Positions 7,114-14,700 of a DNA stretch of 20,420 nucleotides are shown one piece after another. The first letter of the stretch is position 1; the number at the start of each line of letters is the position of its first letter. A model generated the notes under the pieces. That model made no database searches, was not told the DNA's origin, and worked only from the letters and a program-made list of their open reading frames with translations. The DNA lies in IMG/VR virus record IMGVR_UViG_3300007735_000451, positions 1 through 20,420 of that record; one strand, written 5' to 3'. This DNA is from a virus. The position numbers and the translations under genes were made by a program.

Positions 7114-8720
7114 TGGCACAGATTCTTCTTGAGCGTTACGACGATTTTACTGGCGGCTTGAATCTTCGTGCCGACCAATTTTTGTTGGCCAGGAATGAAT
7201 CGCCTGACATGTTGAACGTTGAAGTTGACCCTAGTGGTGGTGTGTTTAGTCGTGGTGCTATGCAAAGAATAAACAGTACCGCTGTGTCAGGTACTTGGGC
7301 TCCTGATAAGTTGCATGCGTTTTATGGTGCTGTACCAACAATTATGTTGGCAAACAGCACAAAGGTTTATCGTTCTACCGGCACAAACTTTTCCACTTTA
7401 CAGTTTTCGTCTGGCAATGACATTGCTACAACGAATGCGCATGGCGCATCGTTTTCTAATTGGGGCGACACTCTTTACATCAGCACAGGAGCCTCTGCAA
7501 CGGCGGGATACAAGTGGAAAACAACGAACACATACGCAACAGCCTTAACCGCTTCTGGGCCTACCTGGCAAGCTTACGTAAGCCCTGTGGGCGGTTATAT
7601 GCCCAAAGCCGAACACAACATTGTTCATGCCAACAAAATGTTCGTAGCCAATACAAGGGAAGATGGCGTAAATTACCCTGACAGATTGCGTTGGTCGCAC
7701 GAGGGTTTGCCTGAGGATTGGATGGCAGATGACTTTATTGATTTCAAAGGTGGCGGTAGTGGTATTAACGGCTTGGCTGTTGTGCAGGGCCAGTTAGTTA
7801 TTTTTAAAACCAATGCAATCTATTTATTGGTTGGTACCGAATCTGACAATTTTAATGTTGTTGAACTAACAGCAACCCTTGGTTGCTCTAGCCGCAACAG
7901 CATCGCTGTTGCGGAACAGGGTGTGTTTTTTTATTCAACACCTGAGGGTTTGTTTTATTATGATGGCTCTGTTGTTAGAGATGTTTTTGACCAATTGCGA
8001 CCAATGGTTGACGACAAAGAATTGTCTACGTTAAGCACAGAACCTTTTAGCGTTTCTTATGTTGGTCGCCGTGTTTGGTTGTCGTTGCCTTACGACCCTG
8101 ATGGTTTGGCTACTGCCCCTACCGCCAGTTTTGTGTACGACCCAACTATTGGCGCCAAGGGTGCTTATATGAAGTTTGCCACCCATGACGGCAAAGGCGT
8201 CATTGGTGGCATTAACTGGACTGATTCAAACAACGAAAATTTAAGATTGTTTATTCACCCAACACAGGCGTATGTGTTGAAGGTTGATATGTACGACGAA
8301 GAACAAGACAACATTAATGGCACACCAGCCGGTTTTGTTTCGTTTTATCGCACAGGTTGGATTGATGGCAGAACTTATGCCCAGAAAAAAATGTTTCGTC
8401 GTCCAGACATAGCGTTCAAACAAGTTGACACACAACGCACAATCAATGTCAAAGTGTTCCATAATTATGAAGAATCATCTGGTTCTGAACGCAAACAATT
8501 TAATGCAATTCTTGGCGCTTCTGGCGTGGGTATGCAATGGGGCGTAGATAACTGGGGTACAGGTTTGTGGGGCAAAAAATCTGTTGGTGTGCAAATTTTG
8601 AATGGTTCTAATCTTGGGTTTGCTCGTTCAGTGCAACTTTTATTTACTGGACCGCTTTCTCAAGACTGGGGTTTTGACTCTATCGCTATCAAATACAACA
8701 ACCGAAAGATGACTGGATAA
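7113..8720 (+). CDS. Tail nozzle-type structural protein (beta-rich)
   Basis: 535 residues, starting at a TAATG overlap. The N-terminus (RYDDFTGGLNLRADQFLLAR, then NESPDMLNVEVDPSGGVFSRG) is the pattern of phage proteins that cap or extend the adaptor ring, of the T7 gp12 nozzle / P22 gp10 stabiliser kind: FxGGLN, then Q.SPDxLNxxxDPSGG. The rest is rich in short beta strands and turns, as in a propeller, with repeated WxD/YxxTG segments, KTNAIYLLVG, VFFYSTPEGLFYYDG and RRVWLSLPYDPDG. Its job would be to seal packaged DNA and form the tail tip. The assignment to the nozzle rather than another ring protein is inference from order and pattern. Three notable hairpins lie inside (7871, 7892, 8178). 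Confidence 0.76.
   Translation: MAQILLERYDDFTGGLNLRADQFLLARNESPDMLNVEVDPSGGVFSRGAMQRINSTAVSGTWAPDKLHAFYGAVPTIMLANSTKVYRSTGTNFSTLQFSSGNDIATTNAHGASFSNWGDTLYISTGASATAGYKWKTTNTYATALTASGPTWQAYVSPVGGYMPKAEHNIVHANKMFVANTREDGVNYPDRLRWSHEGLPEDWMADDFIDFKGGGSGINGLAVVQGQLVIFKTNAIYLLVGTESDNFNVVELTATLGCSSRNSIAVAEQGVFFYSTPEGLFYYDGSVVRDVFDQLRPMVDDKELSTLSTEPFSVSYVGRRVWLSLPYDPDGLATAPTASFVYDPTIGAKGAYMKFATHDGKGVIGGINWTDSNNENLRLFIHPTQAYVLKVDMYDEEQDNINGTPAGFVSFYRTGWIDGRTYAQKKMFRRPDIAFKQVDTQRTINVKVFHNYEESSGSERKQFNAILGASGVGMQWGVDNWGTGLWGKKSVGVQILNGSNLGFARSVQLLFTGPLSQDWGFDSIAIKYNNRKMTG
7871..7914 (+). other. Two adjacent intragenic hairpins
   Basis: AGCAACC-CTT-GGTTGCT (7871-7887, 7 bp) is followed four bases later by CCGCAACAGC-ATC-GCTGTTGCGG (7892-7914), a perfect 10 bp stem with a 3 nt loop. 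Both are within the nozzle gene and code for ordinary residues. Confidence 0.55.
8178..8210 (+). other. Intragenic hairpin in the nozzle gene
   Basis: GCCACC + ATGACG (8178-8190) pair with CGTCAT + GGTGGC (8198-8210): 12 pairs, one C-T mismatch, 7 nt loop. No U-tract. Confidence 0.5.
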
Positions 8721-9043
8721 TGGCTCTTACAGTACCTTACTCATTTACCAATGGAACTATTGCTGAGGCTGGTGAGGTTAACAGCAACTTTACTGCTATC
8801 AAAACTTTTGTTGATGCGTTGCAAAACGGCACAGGTTTTGATGCTGGCGCTATCGGCACAACCGATATCGCCAACGATGCAGTTACTGCTGACAAACTTG
8901 CCGACACAGCTGTTACTCCTGGTTCGTACACAACAGCCAATATTACGGTAGATGCGCAAGGTCGTTTAACGGCAGCATCGTCGGGCACAAGTGTTACTGG
9001 CGATAGCGACCAAGTTGTGTTGGGTTCGCAGGTGTTTGGCTAA
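8720..9043 (+). CDS. Tail fibre base / fibre-like protein
   Basis: 107 residues, coupled by TAATG to the nozzle gene. The N-terminus (VPYSFTNGTIAEAGEVNSNF, then TAIKTFVDAL) is a widespread phage motif that marks fibre and head-fibre proteins, where a short FxNGTxADAxxVNxNF strand-helix anchors the fibre. The middle has repeating DAGAIGTTDIANDAVTADKLAD units, which form a triple-stranded fibre shaft, then SYTTANITVDAQGRLTAASSG, a very common receptor-proximal fibre repeat. The protein is short and lacks a recognisable receptor-binding head, so it may be an anchor or a neck whisker; a larger receptor-binding protein is not visible in this window. Confidence 0.8.
   Translation: MALTVPYSFTNGTIAEAGEVNSNFTAIKTFVDALQNGTGFDAGAIGTTDIANDAVTADKLADTAVTPGSYTTANITVDAQGRLTAASSGTSVTGDSDQVVLGSQVFG
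8845..8873 (+). other. Intragenic hairpin in the fibre gene
   Basis: TGGCG + TATCGG (8845-8856) pair with CCGATA + CGCCA (8862-8873): 11 pairs with one C-T mismatch and a CACAA loop. Confidence 0.5.
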
Positions 9044-9216
9044 TGAGAACTTGGGCCAATCCGATTGTGAATGCTTTGAAGACAGATGACGCTGTTTCCT
9101 TGCAGCAAATTTTTTCTTCGTTGTCACAAGAGATTGGTCGCATGTATGAGGAAATCGAAAAGTTGAAAATTGAAGTTAATAAAAATAATCGCAAAGATTA
9201 TCAAAGGATTAGATAA
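9043..9216 (+). CDS. Coiled-coil microprotein (57 aa)
   Basis: 57 residues, bracketed by TAATG overlaps on both sides (9041-9045 and 9214-9218), which is strong evidence that it is real. Sequence begins MRTWANPIVNALKTDDAVSL and continues with a helix QQIFSSLSQEIGRMYEEIEKL and a basic end. The hydrophobic spacing (L, I, L, I, M, I, L, I) suggests a short coiled coil. Function is unknown; a bridging or chaperone role between fibre and internal virion proteins is only a guess from position. Confidence 0.72.
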   Translation: MRTWANPIVNALKTDDAVSLQQIFSSLSQEIGRMYEEIEKLKIEVNKNNRKDYQRIR

Positions 9217-9650
9217 TGGCTTACAATCCAGCTGACTACGAAGCGCGTAGGCGCGGGTATACGCAACAATATGCTGCGACTGGTGCGATGAATGCTTACG
9301 CTAATTTTCTTGCACAACAACGTGGCAATCGTGAACGTCAAGGAATTATGGAACAGTACAACAAAGCCCAACCGCAGGTTGTGGCTGGTTATTCTCGTCG
9401 TGGGATGGTTGGTCCCAATGTTCGTTCTGGTTTGTTTGCGCGTGGTTTACAAGATTTTGCAAAACAACGCGCTCGTACTTTTTCGGAGTTTGACCAAGGT
9501 TTACAAGAACAACAACGAGCTTACGATTTGGGTGAGGCTCAACGTCTTGAGGCATTTAAGAATCAGTTAGCAGATATGGAATCAGAAAAAGCACAAACTA
9601 TTGCTGAGGCTGCACGTCAGCTTTATCAAAGAAGGGTTGGAATGGTCTAA
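9216..9650 (+). CDS. Helical protein, probable minor virion protein
   Basis: 144 residues, ATG in a TAATG overlap with AAAGGA (9203-9208) at spacing 7. Tyr/Arg/Gln-rich and almost entirely helical by eye: YEARRRGYTQQYAATGAMN, then FLAQQRGNRERQGIMEQYNK, then a glycine-arginine turn (GYSRRGMVGPNVRSGLFARG) and a long Gln/Glu/Ala helix (SEFDQGLQEQQRAYDLGEAQ). The composition resembles small internal virion proteins that lie before the large ejection proteins in podoviruses. I do not recognise a named family. It ends in a TAATG with the next gene. Confidence 0.68.
   Translation: MAYNPADYEARRRGYTQQYAATGAMNAYANFLAQQRGNRERQGIMEQYNKAQPQVVAGYSRRGMVGPNVRSGLFARGLQDFAKQRARTFSEFDQGLQEQQRAYDLGEAQRLEAFKNQLADMESEKAQTIAEAARQLYQRRVGMV
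9365..9386 (+). other. Intragenic hairpin
   Basis: AGCC + CAACC (9365-9373) pair with GGTTG + GGCT (9377-9386): 9 bp with one bulged T (9382) and a GCA loop, inside the helical protein gene. Confidence 0.45.
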
Positions 9651-10837
9651 TGGCACACGAACCGGGACACACAGGGGTATATACCCGACCAGATATTTAT
9701 GTTGGCAAAGACATTAACCCCTACACGGGTGAGAAACAGGATTTTGGTAATGTCACAAGTCAAATCCCAAGCAATAGAACAACTAGGACTAGAAGTGCAC
9801 TTGGCGATATTTCCCCAGATTTGTTTGATTACGCTTATAGCGCACCTGATTCACAAAACCAATCTTGGTTGGATTTGGCAAATATGTTATCTGGTTATCG
9901 GTCTGGGTCTGGTTCTGGTGCATCTGACAAACTTGCTCGAGATAAATTTGAGTATGAAAAACGAAAAGATGCTTTGGAAAGGGCTGCTGATTTAGAAGCA
10001 ACTGCTCTTGCGCGTGCTCGTGAAGGACGTGTTGTTTCTGGTTTAGAAAATCTTTATGGTGGTGGACAAGGAACTTTTAATCAAGGTTTTGACCGTTTGT
10101 TAAATTTAATTGGCGAACAAGGCAAAGTTTCTGAACAAGCAACTCAAGATGCTTATGGTCGTGCATTGACTGGAATTAATGAAGGTTATGATGTTGCTTC
10201 TCGTTTGGGTCAAACTGGTTTTAACGCTTTAAATCAATATCTACAAGCAAACCCAAATAATCCTTATGCAACCATGCGAGCGCAAGTTGGTTCTGCACCA
10301 GATGCTTTAAGCAACTATTTGAGTGCCTATGGTGTGTCCGATATGCCTGTGCGTGGACAGATAGAAGCAGACCAATTGCAAGCACAACAAGGTGCTGCTA
10401 ATTATCAAAACCTGATTGACGTGTTAAGCGGTGTTGCTCAACAGGGTGCTGGTTCTCGTGGTGCAGAAGCCCAAATGGCAGAATTGTTGTTTGGTACTGG
10501 TTTGGGTCAAGAGCGTGCTGGCTATCGTAGTCAAGCTGAGAACGCGCAAGCGCAGGCGCTTGCTGCGTTGCAGCAGGCTATGTTCCAGTCAAGGTTTGGT
10601 GTTGAAGGAGACCGTGCCGCTTATGCTCGCCAGTTGGCTGAATCTGTTATTAACGCTGGCGGCAATACAGGTGGTGGCAATGGTGGTGGTGTTCAGCCAA
10701 CTGTTCCAACAGTTGTTCCGCCTGCACCGGTTGAACAGTTATTGCAGGAAATTGCTGCCCGTCAACAAGCAGGCACACAGGTAGACCCTGTATTGGCTAA
10801 TACTCCATTTAACCCATTTATGCAATACGCGGTTTAG
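9650..10837 (+). CDS. Gln/Ala-rich protein, probable internal virion protein
   Basis: 395 residues, ATG in a TAATG overlap. Order: a polar N-terminus (PGHTGVYTRPDIYVGKDINP), a Ser/Gly linker (SGYRSGSGSGAS, about residues 80-92), long charged helices (KLARDKFEYEKRKDALERAA), a middle with many Gln and Ala (EADQLQAQQGAANYQN; AENAQAQALAALQQAMFQ), a Gly/Asn linker near residue 336 (GGNTGGGNGGG), a Pro/Val stretch (PTVPTVVPPAPV), and a short end. Such Gln/Ala helical proteins are typical of the DNA-ejection assembly packed in podovirus heads. No enzymatic motif was seen. Function is inferred from composition and position. Confidence 0.68.
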   Translation: MAHEPGHTGVYTRPDIYVGKDINPYTGEKQDFGNVTSQIPSNRTTRTRSALGDISPDLFDYAYSAPDSQNQSWLDLANMLSGYRSGSGSGASDKLARDKFEYEKRKDALERAADLEATALARAREGRVVSGLENLYGGGQGTFNQGFDRLLNLIGEQGKVSEQATQDAYGRALTGINEGYDVASRLGQTGFNALNQYLQANPNNPYATMRAQVGSAPDALSNYLSAYGVSDMPVRGQIEADQLQAQQGAANYQNLIDVLSGVAQQGAGSRGAEAQMAELLFGTGLGQERAGYRSQAENAQAQALAALQQAMFQSRFGVEGDRAAYARQLAESVINAGGNTGGGNGGGVQPTVPTVVPPAPVEQLLQEIAARQQAGTQVDPVLANTPFNPFMQYAV

Positions 10838-10858
10838 GTAACGAAAGGACTTATAGAC

Positions 10859-11773
10859 GTGGACCCGCTCCAACAGTTTTACCTTGCCTTGGCGCAAGCA
10901 GGACAATTTGCAGGTAAACCTGGCTCCCAATTAAATACTGGGGATATGAGTAGCATTTTTTCGCCTTATCTTGGGCTTCTGACTGGTACTTTAACTAACA
11001 CAACTCAAAGCGATGAAGATATTTATGCTTCGGTTGCACCAAATATTTTTCGTGTCAAAAACAATCCAGATGCTGACCCGATTGCTACTTCAATAGTAGA
11101 AAATCTTGAAAGTGGATTTTCTTTGCCTCAAACCCTTAGTGAACTTCGCAAAAAAGTTTCTGGTGAAGATTTCAAAGCATATCAAGATTATGCAAAAGAA
11201 GTCAGTAAAGAAATGGGCGAATTTAAGTCTGCCATTGGTAAAAGAAAAACTCCTGCTTCTGAAGCCGGTTTGCCTGAACCTGGCGCACAGTATGACCCGA
11301 CCCCATTGATGTCAAGTATTTATAGTCGTTTCATGGAGCAGGCACAACCAATAACGCCTCCAGAAAAAGTTGCCGAAACAGAAAAGTCAAAAAATAAAAA
11401 ATATATATTTGACCCTAGAAAACAACAGTATTCACGCAATCCAGATTATGTTGAACCACCATCTAAATATGTGTTCGACCCACGCAGTCAAAAATGGTCT
11501 ATGACTCCAGAGGCAAAAGAAGCTGGAAGGATTGCCAAATTGCCTAAAGAAACCAAAGAGGCACAGACTGCAAGATATGAAAAAGCCAGTGAAGCTAGAG
11601 CAAAAATAGCCGGTCAAGAAGTTGAAGATATTAAAAATGTTTTAGCTAGCGCCATGCAACGCAACAGTCTTGCTGGAAGTCCCTTCATGGATGAAATTAT
11701 GAAACGTACGATTATGAAAAGGTTAATAGAAAACCCTAAGGCAATTAGCAAACTTATTAAACCGCAAGGGTAG
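10859..11773 (+). CDS. Probable internal virion protein with FDPR repeat
   Basis: 304 residues from a GTG start at 10859; GAAAGGA (10843-10849) gives spacing 9 and no in-frame ATG fits better. Helical and polar throughout. Residues 181-217 hold an imperfect tandem repeat with 22-residue spacing: KYIFDPRKQQYS at 181 and KYVFDPRSQKWS at 203, each followed by x-x-P. The C-terminal part is basic and helical (EIMKRTIMKRLIENPKAISK). The KY[IV]FDPRxQ[xx][YW]S unit looks like a small beta hairpin or docking peptide, and I do not know it from a named family. Between the Gln/Ala-rich protein and the giant protein, it probably belongs to the same ejection/internal group. Confidence 0.68.
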   Translation: MDPLQQFYLALAQAGQFAGKPGSQLNTGDMSSIFSPYLGLLTGTLTNTTQSDEDIYASVAPNIFRVKNNPDADPIATSIVENLESGFSLPQTLSELRKKVSGEDFKAYQDYAKEVSKEMGEFKSAIGKRKTPASEAGLPEPGAQYDPTPLMSSIYSRFMEQAQPITPPEKVAETEKSKNKKYIFDPRKQQYSRNPDYVEPPSKYVFDPRSQKWSMTPEAKEAGRIAKLPKETKEAQTARYEKASEARAKIAGQEVEDIKNVLASAMQRNSLAGSPFMDEIMKRTIMKRLIENPKAISKLIKPQG

Positions 11774-11775
11774 TT

Positions 11776-14700
11776 ATGGCTAAACCGCCAATTAGCGAAG
11801 AAGATTTCTTAAAAGCATTAGGTAAAATTTCTGGTAAAAAACAAACCCAAACCACTATAGGTGGTTTGGGTAAAAGCCCACTACAAAACTATTTTGAAAC
11901 AAAAGACGCTGAAGCCGCAAAAGCGGCAGAAGCGCTAGGTGTTGCTGGCAAAATTCTTAAACCAGTTTTTAAAGCTGTTACTATTCTTGATGCTCCGAGA
12001 CGAGCAACAATTTCTGGCGTTAGGGAAATTGTGGATGTTTTGGATGCTGACCCAAACACAAATGCAAGTTGGTCAGATTTTGTTAAACAATCAAAAGATG
12101 AAACTTATGGTTTTGGCACAGCGTTCCCTATAAAAAATAAATGGGGCGGAAGAATTGTTGGATTCATAGGCGATGTGGTGTTAGACCCTTGGACATATGC
12201 AACCCTTGGTGGTGCTGTGCCCGCCAAAGCGACAATGAAATCGATAATGTCGGGTGGCAAAATTATTTCTAAGGGTGGCAAAACAAGAGAAATATTGGGT
12301 GGCATTAAATATGTGCATGGTCGCGAAGGGCGACTCGCCCTCGCGAACCTTGCAAAATCACGCATGGAAGCAATGGGCGAGGCAGGGATTAGAAACTTTA
12401 CCAAAGATGAATTTGGTAAAGTTTTTAGAGATGTTGCTGCCAAAGGCAAAAAAGCACTTCCCGGATATTTGCGTGATGATTTGGGTATTCGTGGTCCTGG
12501 TATTTATTATTTTGGTTCAAGAGTAAAACTTCCTGGTTCTGGTCCGGTTGGCGGTCTTTTAGAAAATTTGGTTACAGGCGCACGTTTAGGACTTGTAAAA
12601 AATCCTGTTGGTCAAAAAGTGATGAAGTATGTGACACCAGATGGAACATTTCAAGCAGCCTACATTGACAATCAATCCGTATTAAGAGACAGGGTTGCTT
12701 TGGCTTCTGGAACCTTAGAAAACGGAGACATCTTAACTCCGCAAGAAGCATTGAATGCTGGTGTGCGTTTGCGTATGGCGCAAAATCAACGCATAGCAAC
12801 AGCCAAAAACGATGAGTATGTTACGCAAGAAGTTATCAGAGTTGTTAATGACCCCGATATGGAAGCAAACAGATTATCTCTTACTTCTGTTTTGGAACAA
12901 GAAGGCGGTATAGAAACTGCGGACAATGTTGTTGGTCCACTTGCCCAAAAAGTAAGAAACTTTTTGGACTCAAGACTTGGTGATGCTCAGCGAAAAGCAG
13001 ACGAAGTTTCTGAAGAATACGGTGCACAATTTGCAAGAAAAAGAAATTATGTTCCGCACATGGAATCAGATGAAGCTGTTGTAGACAGACTAAAAATGGG
13101 TGAAGAAGCTTGGAAGGCAAGAACTGGTGGTGCCGCTATTGATGACAGCCACAGGTTTGCTTCTTCGTACAGAAGAAGAAGTTTAGAGCCTGGAGATAAC
13201 TTTTTTGGACACACCATAGAAAACAGACCGTACATAATTGATGAATTGAATGATATGGCAAAAAATCCTGGGCCTCTTTTGAATGACGTAACAAAACAGC
13301 CATTTGAACCATTGACTTATAATTTTTACGAAAATGACATGGTTAAAATTTTGCAAAAATATTCTCGGCACTTTGCACAGCAACAAGGATTTACTGAATA
13401 TTTGCTAACAGCAAAACGAGAAGGTGGAGATTTTTTTAGAGTTCTTGCAAAAGACGCAGAAGCAGACCCGTTGGTTGCAATTGATACTAGCAACGCTGTT
13501 GGTGAACTTACTTCTCGCGCCGTAACATCTGCTGGCAGGGTTGGTATTGAGGCAACAACTGACGTTGCTGTTCCTACACCTGCGACCATTGCGTCCGCCC
13601 CTGTTGTGTCCGAACTAGCAACGCCTTTGCCGGTTAGTCAAAATTTGGTAAATGCGATAGATGAATTTGGTTCAACACTTAATGAATTAAACAATGTGTT
13701 TGAGGTTCCACCCAAAATGTTGTCAGACATTTTGGATGGATACGAAAAAGTAAGAGACAAACTTGTTAACAATTTGACAAAAGAAGGAATTGTTGCTGAA
13801 ACAGTTTCTGGGGTGCAGGCGTTGGCTCGCGACTTACAAAGAATGGTTGAGATGGGGAACTATGTTCCCAAACGGTCAACCGTTGTTAATAGCGCTGAAG
13901 CCGGTACTCGTTTGGGATTTGACAACGTAATAGATAAAAAAACAATTAATTCTATCCAAGCATTAATAAAAAACTTGTCTATAGCTGATGCGGACACAAT
14001 TGACAAAACAATTGCGTTTGCACTTAAAGATGTTTTTAACAAAGTTGACAAACAGCTATTTGCTTCATCTGAAACAAAATTTGGAGTATTGCAGGCTTTT
14101 TACGAGAAAACTAAAAGATTAAAAAATATAAGAAGGGTAAATCTTAAAAAACCAAATTTGTCTCGAGTCGAAATTGCTAAAAATGATTTGCGTTATGGTT
14201 TTGCTTTACAAGACATGCAAATTTTTGGAAACATAATTAAAGGAATTGACGAACGAATTAAACAGTATGTCCAATTTAATTTTGGTCCGTCTATTTTAAA
14301 TCAAACCGAAATAGAAGATATTGCCGCTGAAGTAACTTTGTTGTATGTGTTTCAGACACAAAGAGAGTTGGACCGTGTTGCAAAATTGCAAAATTTGCTT
14401 CAAAGAACAGTTACTGACGAAGGTGGTCTTGAGGAAGAAATTGCAATAATTAAAGGATTGATTCCAGATTTGGATTTGCCTTTAAGCACGGAAGATGACC
14501 TTGCACAATTTATCCGCGTGTATCTTGGCGATGCTGTGAATGATGGTTTGTTGGAAACTCAACGCAAATTATTGAAACAAAGAGTTTTGGATTTGGAAGC
14601 TAATTCTTTTTCTGGTGTTGCTATTGAAACGGTTTTGGGTCGGGAACCCAAAACCGCTTTAGAGATAAGCAATGAAGTAATAAAGATTAAAAAGATTGTA

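Noticed and set aside
9041-9216. Programmed frameshift joining the fibre gene to the 57-residue frame
   Set aside because: No slippery heptamer at the junction. The TAATG overlap and an independent coiled-coil start explain it better.
10431-10784. Plus-strand frame of 117 codons within the Gln/Ala-rich protein gene
   Set aside because: Composition (long runs of Leu, Val and Arg) is what a shifted Gln/Ala frame gives; there is no start signal.
12105-12449. Minus-strand frame of 114 codons inside the giant gene
   Set aside because: No ribosome site, low-complexity Ser/Pro/Leu composition, and it lies opposite a clearly coding plus-strand frame. It is a shadow of the real gene.
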